DNA of 64,000 bases from Brevibacterium iodinum ATCC 49514. GTDB lineage: Bacteria; Actinomycetota; Actinomycetes; Actinomycetales; Brevibacteriaceae. Every line of letters begins with the position of its first letter. The stretch's first letter is position 1. Made by a program: the position numbers and the translations under genes. Below, one piece after another: positions 8,884 through 17,532 of this stretch. Below the pieces are notes generated by a model, which worked only from the letters and a program-made list of their open reading frames with translations, did not search any database and was not told the origin of the DNA. The stretch covers positions 1-64,000 of the forward strand of contig NZ_FXYX01000014.1 of the NCBI RefSeq assembly GCF_900169265.1. Direction: 5' to 3'.

Positions 8884-10149
8884 ATGACCGTTTCACCCTC
8901 TCTGATCAGCGCCGATCGCGAAGCCGAGTTCCTCGCCGATTGGGCCGTGCATTCGCGTTTCGGGGCCGTCGAGGGCACGAACGGGGTCGACCGACAGGCG
9001 GCGAGTGCCGCCGATGGTCAGCAGCGGAAATGGTTCGAAGACCTGCTGGTCAAGCACGGTTTCAGCGTCCACCGGGACGCGATCGGCAACCAGTTCGGGC
9101 TGCTCGAACTCGTACCCGGGGCTCCGTATGTGCTCACGGGTTCGCATATGGATTCCCAGCCGACGGCCGGGCGCTTCGACGGCGCCTACGGGGTGATGGC
9201 CTCGGCACATGCGTGCTTCGCCGTCGCCGATGAGCTGCGGGCGGACCCGTCGAGGGCGAAGTTCAACCTCGCAGTCGTCAACTGGTTCAACGAGGAAGGC
9301 TCGCGGTTCAAGCCTTCGATGATGGGGTCGAATGTCTTCACCGGCAAGGCCGAGCTGGAAGCGGCTCTGACCACGCGTGATGCTGCGGGAACCACCGTCG
9401 CCGAGGCGCTCGATGCGATCGGTGAGCGCGGGGACTTCACGGCCCCGGAGATCGCCTCCTATGCGGAGATCCACGTCCAGCAGGGCCGCAGTATGGAAGA
9501 GGACGGGGTGACGATCGGTCTCGTCAATGCCACGTGGGCGGCGCACAAGTACGAGTTCAAGGTCACTGGCGCTCAAGCGCACAGCGGGTCGACGCTCATG
9601 GCCGATCGCCAGGATGCGCTGCTCGGGGCGGCTCGTCTGGTGGTGGCTGCACGTGAGCTCGTCGACGATTTCGAGCCCGGTGCCCTGCACACTGCGTGCG
9701 GTCAGCTCACCGTGTACCCGAATTCCCCGGTCGTCGTGGCCAGCGAGGTCAGCCTGCTGCTCGATCTGCGCTCCCCCAGCGCCGAGGTGATCGCTGCCGC
9801 CCATGAGAAGCTCATGAACACGATCGCCCAGATCAGCGAGGATGATCGGGTGGAGATCGAGATCGTCGCTGAACACAGCTGGGATCAGAACCCGTACTCC
9901 GAGGACGGCGTCGAGCTGGCACGCACCGTGGCCGATGACTTGGGACTCACCTCGGCGAAGGTGATGACCGTGGCCGGGCACGATTCGACGAATATGAAGG
10001 ATGAGGTGCCCACCGTCATGCTCTTCATTCCCAGCGTCGACGGGATCTCACACAGCCTGCAGGAGTTCACGAAGGACGAGGACCTCGTCTCGGGTCTCCA
10101 TCACCTCACCGAGGTGGTTCGCCGGCTCGCCGCCGGTGCGCTGGCCTGA
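8884..10149 (+). CDS. M20-family amidohydrolase (N-carbamoyl-amino acid hydrolase / allantoate amidohydrolase)
   Basis: A 421-aa zinc hydrolase of the hydantoinase/carbamoylase group. Metal ligands are visible in LTGSHMDSQP, the following FDGAYGV, NWFNEEGSRF, IHVQQGR and near the end GISHSLQEFT. GAAAGGACCCGCT precedes the ATG at 8884. Members cleave N-carbamoyl-L-amino acids, allantoate or ureidoglycine. With a PucR regulator and two carriers nearby, a ureide or carbamoyl compound is a reasonable substrate, but the sequence alone does not choose between them. Last gene of the plus-strand group. Confidence 0.88.
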   Translation: MTVSPSLISADREAEFLADWAVHSRFGAVEGTNGVDRQAASAADGQQRKWFEDLLVKHGFSVHRDAIGNQFGLLELVPGAPYVLTGSHMDSQPTAGRFDGAYGVMASAHACFAVADELRADPSRAKFNLAVVNWFNEEGSRFKPSMMGSNVFTGKAELEAALTTRDAAGTTVAEALDAIGERGDFTAPEIASYAEIHVQQGRSMEEDGVTIGLVNATWAAHKYEFKVTGAQAHSGSTLMADRQDALLGAARLVVAARELVDDFEPGALHTACGQLTVYPNSPVVVASEVSLLLDLRSPSAEVIAAAHEKLMNTIAQISEDDRVEIEIVAEHSWDQNPYSEDGVELARTVADDLGLTSAKVMTVAGHDSTNMKDEVPTVMLFIPSVDGISHSLQEFTKDEDLVSGLHHLTEVVRRLAAGALA

Positions 10150-10340
10150 GGGTCGGGTTGGATCAGGAAACCACTCCAGTGATCTGGCCGGCGAGAAGCA
10201 GAGAGATGCTGTCCGATCCAGCGTATGGATGACGATGAGAATAAACCATCCCGGACGACAAACGAGATAACGTCCTCTATTATCAGAGCGACTTCAGAAC
10301 AGCCGTTAGAACAGATCGTTACGGAGATACACGGATTCGC

Positions 10341-10565
10341 ATGTTCGCCCTCAATTTTGCCGAGATCTGTTTGATCGCCCTATGGGGCCTTGGAGTCATC
10401 GCGGCTATCGTTGCCCGGAGATCAACTGGGTATGGGCCTCGGTACTTCGCCATCATTACGATTGCGGTTTTCGTGCCCGTGGTTGGGTCGATATTTGCGT
10501 TGATCAACCTGGCAATGGTTCGTCACGATCGGAGCCGGATCGCGAAGAACGGCATTTCCAGCTAG
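10341..10565 (+). CDS. Small two-helix membrane protein
   Basis: A 74-aa protein with two hydrophobic segments (about residues 3-24, IALWGLGVIAAIVA, and 34-58, FAIITIAVFVPVVGSIFALINLAMV) and a basic C-terminus. This resembles the short phospholipase D nuclease N-terminal (PLDc_N) type of membrane peptide, but no firm family can be named. The upstream 190 nt holds no other gene; TATTAT at 10278-10283 could be a -10 box. The 106 nt after the stop contain a short tandem repeat. Confidence 0.6.
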   Translation: MFALNFAEICLIALWGLGVIAAIVARRSTGYGPRYFAIITIAVFVPVVGSIFALINLAMVRHDRSRIAKNGISS

Positions 10566-10567
10566 CG

Positions 10568-10599
10568 CTGATGCCCTGATGCCCTGATGCCCTGATGCC
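10568..10599. repeat. Tandem repeat, 4 x CTGATGCC
   Basis: Four perfect copies of the 8-mer CTGATGCC directly after the stop of the small membrane protein gene. Such short perfect arrays are prone to slippage and could be used as a strain-typing locus. Confidence 0.9.
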
Positions 10600-10671
10600 A
10601 AGGGTCCTCGTTCAGACCATTCGACAGTCTCGAGTTGATGACAGTCCGCCGACCCGCTGGCAGCTCCCGGG

Positions 10672-11265
10672 TCAGTCGATGGACTTCGCGTCCTGGTTCT
10701 CGTCGACGAGCTTCTCCGCCAACGGCTCCCACTTGTCGTAGGCGTCGGGGTAGCCGGAGTGCTGCACTTCCTGTGCGGCATCACCGGGATCGATGTCATC
10801 CCAGTTCTTGATCTGGGTCAGGCCCGGATTGGAGCTTCCGGAGTCGACTCCGTAGAAGGCTTTCGCCGCGTACACAGTGTCAGTGACTTCGTCGAACGAT
10901 CCCCAGTTCATCGAGGGACGCTGCTGGAAGGCACCGGCGGAATCGCGATCCCCGCCGTCGAGGTCATTGAGGCTCGATTCCTGCAGTGCGGTCATGACGG
11001 CAATCGTCTGCGCCTCCTCCGACAGGTCCGCGCCCTTGCCGACGCCGATGATGGTGCGCGCGTTGTCGATCTGCTCCTCGCTCAGTTCGTCGGGATCGTC
11101 GATCCCACCGGTAGAACCGGAATCAGCCGGGGCTCCTGACTCCTCTTGGCTGACGCCACCGGAGATCGGGTCGGCCGAGGCCGAAGTCGCCGTTGCCAGG
11201 GAGACTCCCCCGGCGAGGACGGCTGCGGACAGTGCAGTCACCGCAAGTGTGCGCGCACGTTTCAT
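10672..11265 (-). CDS. Secreted lysozyme-like cell-wall protein
   Basis: A 197-aa secreted protein. MKRARTLAVTALSAAVLAGG followed by a hydrophobic stretch and ATSASADP is a clear signal peptide. The mature part has MTALQESSLND and GGDRDSAGAFQQRPSMNWGS, a lysozyme/transglycosylase-like domain common in actinobacterial secreted proteins, with the glutamate of QES as likely catalytic acid. It is a close paralogue of the gene at 14392-14982. The two lie either side of an NlpC/P60-type gene and a toxin-antitoxin module. Role is probably peptidoglycan remodelling; enzymatic activity is inferred from the family. Confidence 0.8.
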   Translation of the reverse strand: MKRARTLAVTALSAAVLAGGVSLATATSASADPISGGVSQEESGAPADSGSTGGIDDPDELSEEQIDNARTIIGVGKGADLSEEAQTIAVMTALQESSLNDLDGGDRDSAGAFQQRPSMNWGSFDEVTDTVYAAKAFYGVDSGSSNPGLTQIKNWDDIDPGDAAQEVQHSGYPDAYDKWEPLAEKLVDENQDAKSID

Positions 11266-11726
11266 CTGTTCTCACTTTCTCTTGATCGGGCACCTGGCCC
11301 GGTCGGCGACTCCTGATGCGCGGCATACGTGGTCTGTCTGCGGCATGTTGTCTGTGGTCGGCACAGCAACATCAATGCAGAAGGTGCCGTGGAATCGCCC
11401 CACACAACACTGACGGACCGATCGGCCCTGTTCAATGCAGAGAGACTTCGAGGTGGCTTACTCTCGCCGCAACGAATCGTCACTGGAGCGTGTGCATCGA
11501 GTGAAAGTTCACTGAGCACCCCGCAGTCACCAGCGGCGCGCTCTCCTGTCCGTGACCGAGGTCTCGAACGGCTCGTCGGGCGGTTCGCAGGCGCGGGCCA
11601 GGGAAATTTCAGGCGCACCGATGAGGTTCCCCGCAAGTCGTGGACGGATGGGATACGACAAGTGCAGCGTATAGACGCTTCTTTTTTTCCCCTGACCAGC
11701 CTGCCGACCGACCAGCTGTCGGATGG
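11266..11726. other. Gene-free interval with weak terminator-like element
   Basis: About 460 nt separate the lysozyme-like gene from the toxin gene. I see no convincing protein gene. A short hairpin AGCGT-ATAG-ACGCT at 11666-11679 is followed on the plus strand by TCTTTTTTT, which could terminate plus-strand transcription, although no plus-strand gene precedes it. The promoter of the lysozyme-like gene should lie in 11270-11400. Base composition becomes more AT-rich toward the toxin-antitoxin module. Confidence 0.4.
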
Positions 11727-12512
11727 CTAACCTATATGTTTGCTGATTAATGCTGCGAAGCGCCGGCGGTCCAGGTAGTGCGGTACGTCGAAGGTGACGT
11801 GTTTGCGTGCGATGCGTCCGACAAGGTCACGCAGGATCGCGGCTGTGTCCTTGCGGAATCCGATGAGTTTGGTGTCGTTGAGTCGCCAAGGGATGTCGGG
11901 GTGGGCTTCTTTGATTTCCAGCAGTGAGTGGAGATCAGCGATGTCCTTTTCGGAACGTCGTTCCTTCCAGCTGTGTGCTTTGAGGACGGTGGCTGCTTCA
12001 ACCTCAGGGATTCTGGTTTGATATGTGATGGTCTCGCCCTGCCCGAGGTTCGCTTCAACATTGAGCACGACTCCAGGGGTCATGAGCGCGAACCTCAGTT
12101 CGGGGAGGCTGTCGACCTGTCCGACATCGGGAACAGAGACGGGTCGGATGCCTGTGGACGGCCCTTCCCTTGTAAGGAGAACATTGATTTCGACGCGCTG
12201 GTCATCATCGATTTGGCGGTAGAAGAGGTTGCCGCCTTCTTTGGTGAAGTCCTGATCGATGAGTGCTTGTGTCAGTGATCCGACAACCTCCACGGAGTCC
12301 ACTGCTGTATCGGCGTCGATGGTTGAGCGCAGAGTGGCTGCAGGTGTGGGAAAGACGTGCAGCAGCAGGCGAACCATCTGACCGCCGACGATCCGGTAGT
12401 CGCTGCCTTCGACTACAGCATCGGCGATGGCTTTCTGTCCGCGGTATCCGAGCGAGTCAGAGTTGCTGAGTGCATGAACACTGATGCTGATGGGTTCGCT
12501 GTCTTCGTTCAT
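11727..12512 (-). CDS. AbiEii-like nucleotidyltransferase, probable toxin
   Basis: A 261-aa protein with features of the AbiEii/MNT-like nucleotidyltransferase toxins: YRIVGGQMVRLLL (about 37-49) as the GG helix region, RSTIDADTAVD (about 62-72) as the Asp-rich catalytic motif, and a later helical part with VLKAHSWKERRSEKDIADLHSL (split: VLKAHSWKERRSEKD, IADLHSL), the segment usual in this family. AbiEii toxins act by transferring nucleotides to targets such as tRNA. The gene overlaps its upstream partner by ATGA (12509-12512). Base composition is lower in GC than neighbouring genes. Toxicity is inferred. Confidence 0.72.
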   Translation of the reverse strand: MNEDSEPISISVHALSNSDSLGYRGQKAIADAVVEGSDYRIVGGQMVRLLLHVFPTPAATLRSTIDADTAVDSVEVVGSLTQALIDQDFTKEGGNLFYRQIDDDQRVEINVLLTREGPSTGIRPVSVPDVGQVDSLPELRFALMTPGVVLNVEANLGQGETITYQTRIPEVEAATVLKAHSWKERRSEKDIADLHSLLEIKEAHPDIPWRLNDTKLIGFRKDTAAILRDLVGRIARKHVTFDVPHYLDRRRFAALISKHIG

Positions 12513-13483
12513 GAATGGCCTTTGACGATGTAGTCTTCCAGCTGATCAGCTGCCTCGTCGCTGTCTGCGTCGCCACCGGTACATACATCCCAGTAGACAA
12601 GTGCAGTATCTGCAAGTTTCCGTTCGTGACGGCTGGAGGCCGATGCGCTTCGCCAGACGGTAGGATCCTTCGGCACGCAGGTGACGAGTGTGGCTTCGTC
12701 GATCGGCGAAGGGATGAACCCGTCGTCGGTCAAGTCGACGGGTGCGGTGATGTAGATGCGGCCGCGGGTGGGAAGTTTCCAGGGCGCGAGCTCGTCGGCG
12801 GCGACGTCACCGCTGATGAGGGGGTCGGCGTCGAGGAGGGTGGCGATGTCGGCGGCCTTGTGCGTCTGTTCAACAGCGGTGTCCAGGCTGTACCACCCGA
12901 ATTCCTGTCCCCCGGCTCCGGGGTATTCGCCGGCCCAATGGTGGAGGAGAGATCTTCTATCGACTGCCTCAAGTCCGCTGCCTCGGTCGGCAACGAGGTC
13001 TCCCAGAGTGCGCGCGGCGTTGGAAATGGTTTGTTGGCTGGTGCCAAGCAAGTCGGCGAGCGCGGCCTGCCTCAAAGGTGTGGTTGCGGTTAGGAGTTGA
13101 CGTTCGACTCCCCACCGGTACCAGGCAGGTCGAAGGGGCGTTGGCCGCGGACGTGGTGATGCTTGTGGCCGGTTCAGCGTGTGGGCGGTGCCATTGATGA
13201 TGAGTTGGAGTGGGGATTCGGTCAGTAGGTTGAGGCGGCCTGCGCGGGCGTCGGCCACAACTCCGTTGGTGGCGGACTCTCCCACAAGCACTGGCCAGGC
13301 TGCAGCGTCGGGGTGGTTACGTACGTTGCGGGCAACGTGGGCGGTTACTCGGTCTACGGGTGCCGTCATTTCGACGTCGTAGATCTCCCCCGTTGGTGCG
13401 CGCAATTGCCAGGACAGCGAGGTGCGTCCTTCAGCGATCGTGAAGTCCAGCTCGTGAAGCAGGTCGGCTACATCGACGGGCAT
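12509..13483 (-). CDS. Winged-helix protein, probable AbiEi-type antitoxin
   Basis: A 324-aa protein. The ATG at 13483 is preferred because GGAGAACGGA precedes it; a TTG at 13510 is an alternative. A helix-turn-helix is visible near the middle (LRQAALADLLGTSQQTISNA) and the C-terminal half resembles the C-terminal part of AbiEi-type antitoxins (ending ALVYWDVCTGGDADSDEAADQL). An N-terminal domain of about 130 aa is not recognised. AbiEi proteins repress their own promoter and neutralise AbiEii. An inverted repeat TGTTG-GACAGTT-CAACA at about 13529-13545 in the upstream region could be the operator. It is translationally coupled to the nucleotidyltransferase gene. Confidence 0.68.
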   Translation of the reverse strand: MPVDVADLLHELDFTIAEGRTSLSWQLRAPTGEIYDVEMTAPVDRVTAHVARNVRNHPDAAAWPVLVGESATNGVVADARAGRLNLLTESPLQLIINGTAHTLNRPQASPRPRPTPLRPAWYRWGVERQLLTATTPLRQAALADLLGTSQQTISNAARTLGDLVADRGSGLEAVDRRSLLHHWAGEYPGAGGQEFGWYSLDTAVEQTHKAADIATLLDADPLISGDVAADELAPWKLPTRGRIYITAPVDLTDDGFIPSPIDEATLVTCVPKDPTVWRSASASSRHERKLADTALVYWDVCTGGDADSDEAADQLEDYIVKGHS

Positions 13484-13590
13484 TCCGTTCTCCAACAAGT
13501 TTGATCCCAAAGTATGGGTTGTTACTTGTTGGACAGTTCAACACATCCTGGTGTATATAGGCAAGCCGCAGAGCGCTTACTCGTCACATG

Positions 13591-13628
13591 CGTCGTCGCC
13601 GTGCCCTTCGTGGGACGCGGCGACGACG
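13591..13628 (-). terminator. Strong hairpin after NlpC/P60-type gene
   Basis: CGTCGTCGCCG (13591-13601) pairs perfectly with CGGCGACGACG (13618-13628), with a CCC/GGG inner stem. It lies 72 nt downstream of the stop of the NlpC/P60-type gene and before the toxin-antitoxin promoter. No T-run is seen, so termination is likely but not certain. Confidence 0.5.
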
Positions 13629-13699
13629 TGTTCAGCTGTATTGAGTATGACCGACGGTTCCGTGCCGACGGATCAGTGCCGGGGCACAGCCCGTTCAGA

Positions 13700-14302
13700 T
13701 CACAGACCGTTCAGGCGGTAGGGAACGAAGCTGTCATCCTGGTCGTAAGGGTAAGAGACCTCGTGAGCAACCGTTCCGAGAGAACCGTTCTCTTCCAGAG
13801 CGTGGTAAGCAGTGTGTTCATCGTTGGCCCAGCCATTGAAGATCACGACATGGCCGTTCGCGCCCTCGGTGCCTGGTCCGCCTTTCATGAGGACGTCACC
13901 GGGCTTGAGCTCTTCCTTGTCGATCTGGTGGGAGACATCGGGCAGAGTCACGGTGTTGAGGCTGTCGTCGAGTCCCCAGGCCATCGACACGAATCCCGAG
14001 CAGTCCATTCGATACTGCTTGCCCTGCGGATCCGGGTGAGTGGCGTCCCAGTTATAGGGAACTCCCTGATCAACCCAGGTCTGGGCACGGCTGATGATCT
14101 CGTCACGGCGGTCATCGGCCTGGGCGGATGTCTTCGTGCCGGACTCAGACTGCGCGGTCGTGCTCTTGCCGGAGTCTCCCTGTGAAGCGTAGCTGTGCGC
14201 CGGGGCAGCGTCGGCCTGAGCGGGTGCGGTGGCCATCATGGTGCCACCTGCGAGGATGCCTGCGGTGAGGATGGTGGTGGTGAGTGTGCGTGAAACTGTC
14301 AT
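13700..14302 (-). CDS. Secreted NlpC/P60-type peptidoglycan hydrolase
   Basis: A 200-aa protein with signal peptide (MTVSRTLTTTILTAGILAGG, then ATAPAQADA). Two adjacent ATG codons (14305, 14302) follow AGGAG; the second has better spacing. The catalytic cysteine sits in MDCSGFVSMAWG and the histidine in GHVVIFNG, with a preceding YNWDATHPDPQG segment; this is the NlpC/P60-like cysteine peptidase/amidase fold that cuts peptidoglycan stem peptides. A Ser/Gln-rich linker joins signal and domain. It lies 89 nt downstream of a lysozyme-like gene on the same strand, so glycan and peptide cleavage may be co-expressed. Confidence 0.83.
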   Translation of the reverse strand: MTVSRTLTTTILTAGILAGGTMMATAPAQADAAPAHSYASQGDSGKSTTAQSESGTKTSAQADDRRDEIISRAQTWVDQGVPYNWDATHPDPQGKQYRMDCSGFVSMAWGLDDSLNTVTLPDVSHQIDKEELKPGDVLMKGGPGTEGANGHVVIFNGWANDEHTAYHALEENGSLGTVAHEVSYPYDQDDSFVPYRLNGL

Positions 14303-14391
14303 CATCTCTCCTGATCGTTCTCGTGCGTGCAAGTGTGATGTCGGACTGTGTGTTTTCGGGTGGTGCGGCCTCAGACCAGCGGAAAAGTGCT

Positions 14392-14982
14392 TCAGCTGAT
14401 CGGGGCGACGTCTTGGTTGCTGTTGACGAGTTCGGTCGCCAGGGGATCCCACTTGTCGTATTCGTCCGGGAAGGCGGAGCCCTGCACTGCTTGAGCTGCG
14501 GCTCCCGGAACCATCGTCTCCCATCCTTCGATCTGGATGAGGCCGAGGTTCGAGCCCTCGGGGTTGACGCCGTAGAACGACTTCGAGGCGTAGACCGGGT
14601 CGGTCACCTGAGCCAGAGTGCCCCAGCCCATGGACGGACGCTGCTGGAACAGTCCGGCGGAGTCGCGGTCTCCGCCGTCGAGGTTGTAGAGGCTCGATTC
14701 CTGCAGGGCCGTCATCACGGCGATCTTCTGTGCCTGCGTCGACAGGTCCGCGCCCTTGCCGACGGCGATGATCGTGCGCGCATTGTCGATCTGCTCCTGG
14801 GTGAGCTGCGTGGCGTCCTGAGCGCTCGGAACCTTGCCGCCGTCGAGTGCTTTGCTCGTGAACGGAGCGGCCTCCTCTGAGACTGCAGCCGGCTTTGCGG
14901 ACGCGGCGGTCGCGATGGAGACTCCGCCGGCGATGACCGCCGCGGAAAGGGCTGTCACAGCGAACTTGCGTACGAGTTTCAT
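14392..14982 (-). CDS. Secreted lysozyme-like cell-wall protein (paralogue)
   Basis: A 196-aa secreted protein. MKLVRKFAVTALSAAVIAGG and ATAASAKP form the signal peptide. The mature domain has QIDNARTIIAVGKGADLS, MTALQESSLYN and GGDRDSAGLFQQRPSMGWGT, matching the paralogue at 10672-11265 along its whole length. The conserved LFQQRPSxGWG pattern is better kept here than in the paralogue (AFQQRPSMNWG). Probable peptidoglycan-active enzyme; the two copies probably arose by local duplication. Confidence 0.82.
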   Translation of the reverse strand: MKLVRKFAVTALSAAVIAGGVSIATAASAKPAAVSEEAAPFTSKALDGGKVPSAQDATQLTQEQIDNARTIIAVGKGADLSTQAQKIAVMTALQESSLYNLDGGDRDSAGLFQQRPSMGWGTLAQVTDPVYASKSFYGVNPEGSNLGLIQIEGWETMVPGAAAQAVQGSAFPDEYDKWDPLATELVNSNQDVAPIS

Positions 14983-15216
14983 CAGTTCCCACTTTCCAGT
15001 TGTATCGGGCGTCGGGTCCTCTCGGCTTCCTTCCACCGAGTTCCACGTGACCCTGCTCTCATGCCCGCAATCCAGGCTGTCGCTTCAGCGGATCTCGCTC
15101 AACAAACAGACAGTCAACAGCCGATCAATGGGAATTCGACGCGACTTGAACTACAAGTTTCCCTGAGCTGACTGTTCGCTCGGCGTGAGTTCGGTTGGGT
15201 TCGCTACGCTGATCCC

Positions 15217-16077
15217 ATGTCCGCGCCGCTGCCGCCAGACGCCGCAACCGCCATCAGGTCCTACCTGGGTACCGCCGATCGGGTCCTGCCAGGCGGCATC
15301 ATCGCCTGCGCCGTCACCGGATCGATCGCCCTCGGCGCCTATCGTCCGGGCCGCAGCGACATCGACCTCGTCGCGGTCATCGCCGATGAGTGGCTGGACC
15401 GTCCGGATCTCATTCGGCGACTGCGCCTGCTCCACCTCTCGCAGGTGCCCCGCCTGACGGTAGGGGCGACGCGCGGGCGAGGTGTGAGTGCGTGCTGCAA
15501 TACCGTCTTCATCGCCGAATCCGAGGTCAGTCGCCCCGTCACCGAGATCCGTCCGATCGCCTCCCATACGGGTGAGATCTTCGATGCGCACGGGGCGTTC
15601 GACGTCAATCCGGTGATCTGGAAGGAGCTCGTCGACGGCGGCATCACGGTGCGGGGACGACCGATCGCTGCATGGGGTCTCGATGCGCAGCCGGAGGCGC
15701 TTCGACCATGGGTCCGCACGAACTTGCGCGAGTACTGGACTCCATTGGCTGCACAGCTGCGCGACCGACCGCAGAGAACTCCACGCGCGCTCGTCCATCG
15801 TCTCCTCACGTCCCCTGTGGGACTGAGTGCCGGCACCGTTGCGTGGTGCGTGCTCGGTCCCGCACGCATGCATCGCACGCTCGCGACCGGTGAGATCATC
15901 GGCAAGGAGGAAGCGGCACGTCACACATTGGACGCATTTCCTCAGCACGCCCCCATCACCGAGGTGGCCCTGGCCAAGGTGCGCGGCGCGCGGATCCCCT
16001 CCGCACCGTCACGTGCACAGTGGCGGGCATTGACCGCCTCGGAGATGGAGGACATGATCACCGCATCACTCGGCTGA
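15217..16077 (+). CDS. Nucleotidyltransferase, AadA / aminoglycoside adenylyltransferase-like
   Basis: A 286-aa protein. The N-terminal nucleotidyltransferase fold shows VTGSIALGAYRPGRSDIDLV (about 33-52), the GSxALGxxxxGxSDxDL motif of the ANT(3'')/AadA group, followed by a C-terminal helical domain with REYWTPLA and LTSPVGLSAGTVAWCVLGPARM. Such proteins adenylylate aminoglycosides, but many chromosomal relatives have no proven resistance role. Stands alone, with 140 nt before the next gene, which is convergent. Confidence 0.75.
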   Translation: MSAPLPPDAATAIRSYLGTADRVLPGGIIACAVTGSIALGAYRPGRSDIDLVAVIADEWLDRPDLIRRLRLLHLSQVPRLTVGATRGRGVSACCNTVFIAESEVSRPVTEIRPIASHTGEIFDAHGAFDVNPVIWKELVDGGITVRGRPIAAWGLDAQPEALRPWVRTNLREYWTPLAAQLRDRPQRTPRALVHRLLTSPVGLSAGTVAWCVLGPARMHRTLATGEIIGKEEAARHTLDAFPQHAPITEVALAKVRGARIPSAPSRAQWRALTASEMEDMITASLG

Positions 16078-16155
16078 TCGACGACCGCAGTGGGTTGAGC
16101 GGCCGCCGGGAGCTCGACGACGGTTGCGGTGGTCTTGGGGTGAGCCGATCGGCCC

Positions 16156-17532
16156 TTATTTCGCGATGAAGTGGAGGCGCTTATTCACGAACTCACCCAT
16201 CCCGATCGGACCCATCTCACGACCGAAACCAGACCGCTTCACACCACCGAACGGCAACTCAGCCGCCTCAGCAGCAATCGTGTTCACATGCGCCATCCCC
16301 ACCTCAAGACGAGCAGCCACACGATCAGCACGGCCCTCATCAGACGAGAACACCGATCCACCCAAACCAAGGGCACAATCATTCGCCAATTCGAGAGCCT
16401 CCTCGTCACTGCTGACCTTGAACACAGTCGCCACCGGTCCGAAGAGCTCCTCCCCATACGACTCCGAGTCTCGGGGCACATCGACGAGCACCGTCGGCGC
16501 ATAATACGCCGCCGGGCCCTCACCCAACTCACCACCGATGAGCACACGAGCACCTTCAGCAACGGCCTTCTTCACCTGCGCATCAAGGGTTTCGGCAGCG
16601 GCACGACTCGACAACGGCACATACTCACCCTCACCCAGATTCAGCGGATCCCCCGGCGTCAACCCGGTCCCCAACTTCACGAGCTCGGCAACGAAGTCGT
16701 CATAGATGTCATCCATGACGATGAGGCGCTTATTCGAGTTGCACACCTGACCGGCGTTATACGTCCGAAACTCCCACGCCTCACGCGCCACCGCCGCCAC
16801 ATCGTCGGCGTCGAGAACAACCATCGGATCGATGCCACCAAGCTCGAGCACAGCTTTCTTCAGGTTCTGACCGGCCTGGGCACCGATGATCGCACCCGCC
16901 CGCTCCGACCCGGTCAACGACACTCCCTGAACCCGGGAGTCAGCGATCATCGCAGCGATCTGATCATGGTTGGCAAACGAGTGGCTATATCCGCCGGCAG
17001 GGACACCGGCGGCGAGGAAGATCTCCTCGATCAACAGCGCCGACCGTCCACAGATATCGGCATGTTTGAGCATGATCGTATTGCCCAACACCAGATTCGG
17101 GGCAGCGAACCGGGCCACCTGGTAGTAAGGGAAGTTCCACGGCATCACACCCAACAGAGCACCGACCGGCAGAGACTCGATGCGTGCGATACCGGGGATG
17201 GTCGACGGGATCTGGTAATCCGTGACCAGACTGGGTCCGTGGACGCCGTAGTAGTCGATGATGTCGGCAGCGAACTCGACCTCGTCAACAGACTCGGCAT
17301 ACGACTTGCCCATCTCCACCGAGATCGTTCTGGCAAGTTCGTCCTTGCGCTCATGGAAGATCCCCGCAGCCCTGCGCACAACCGACGCCCGCTCCTGAAT
17401 ATCGGTGTCCTTCCACGTCAGGTACGTGGAGTGGGCGGCAGTCACGGTGGTTTCGATCTCGGCATTCGTTGCCTCGGGGAAGGTCTCGACGATCTCGCCC
17501 GTGGCGGGATTCTGAACACGATAGTTCGACAT
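16156..17532 (-). CDS. NAD(P)-dependent succinate-semialdehyde / aldehyde dehydrogenase
   Basis: A 458-aa aldehyde dehydrogenase. Start MSNYRVQNPATGEIV has GGAGCAACC before it. The NAD-binding region includes GVMPWNFPYYQV, the catalytic glutamate lies in VLELGGIDPMVVL, the catalytic cysteine in YNAGQVCNSNKR, and the C-terminus has ELPFGGVKRSGFGREMG. These are SSADH subfamily features (4-aminobutyrate degradation, succinate semialdehyde to succinate). The gene's codon choice is visibly different from neighbours, with more A/T third positions and many ATC/ACC-poor runs, so it may be a more recent arrival. Confidence 0.88.
   Translation of the reverse strand: MSNYRVQNPATGEIVETFPEATNAEIETTVTAAHSTYLTWKDTDIQERASVVRRAAGIFHERKDELARTISVEMGKSYAESVDEVEFAADIIDYYGVHGPSLVTDYQIPSTIPGIARIESLPVGALLGVMPWNFPYYQVARFAAPNLVLGNTIMLKHADICGRSALLIEEIFLAAGVPAGGYSHSFANHDQIAAMIADSRVQGVSLTGSERAGAIIGAQAGQNLKKAVLELGGIDPMVVLDADDVAAVAREAWEFRTYNAGQVCNSNKRLIVMDDIYDDFVAELVKLGTGLTPGDPLNLGEGEYVPLSSRAAAETLDAQVKKAVAEGARVLIGGELGEGPAAYYAPTVLVDVPRDSESYGEELFGPVATVFKVSSDEEALELANDCALGLGGSVFSSDEGRADRVAARLEVGMAHVNTIAAEAAELPFGGVKRSGFGREMGPIGMGEFVNKRLHFIAK

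Noticed and set aside
13514..14185. Plus-strand frame of 223 codons opposite the NlpC/P60-type gene
   Set aside because: The minus-strand gene has a signal peptide and catalytic residues; the plus frame has none.
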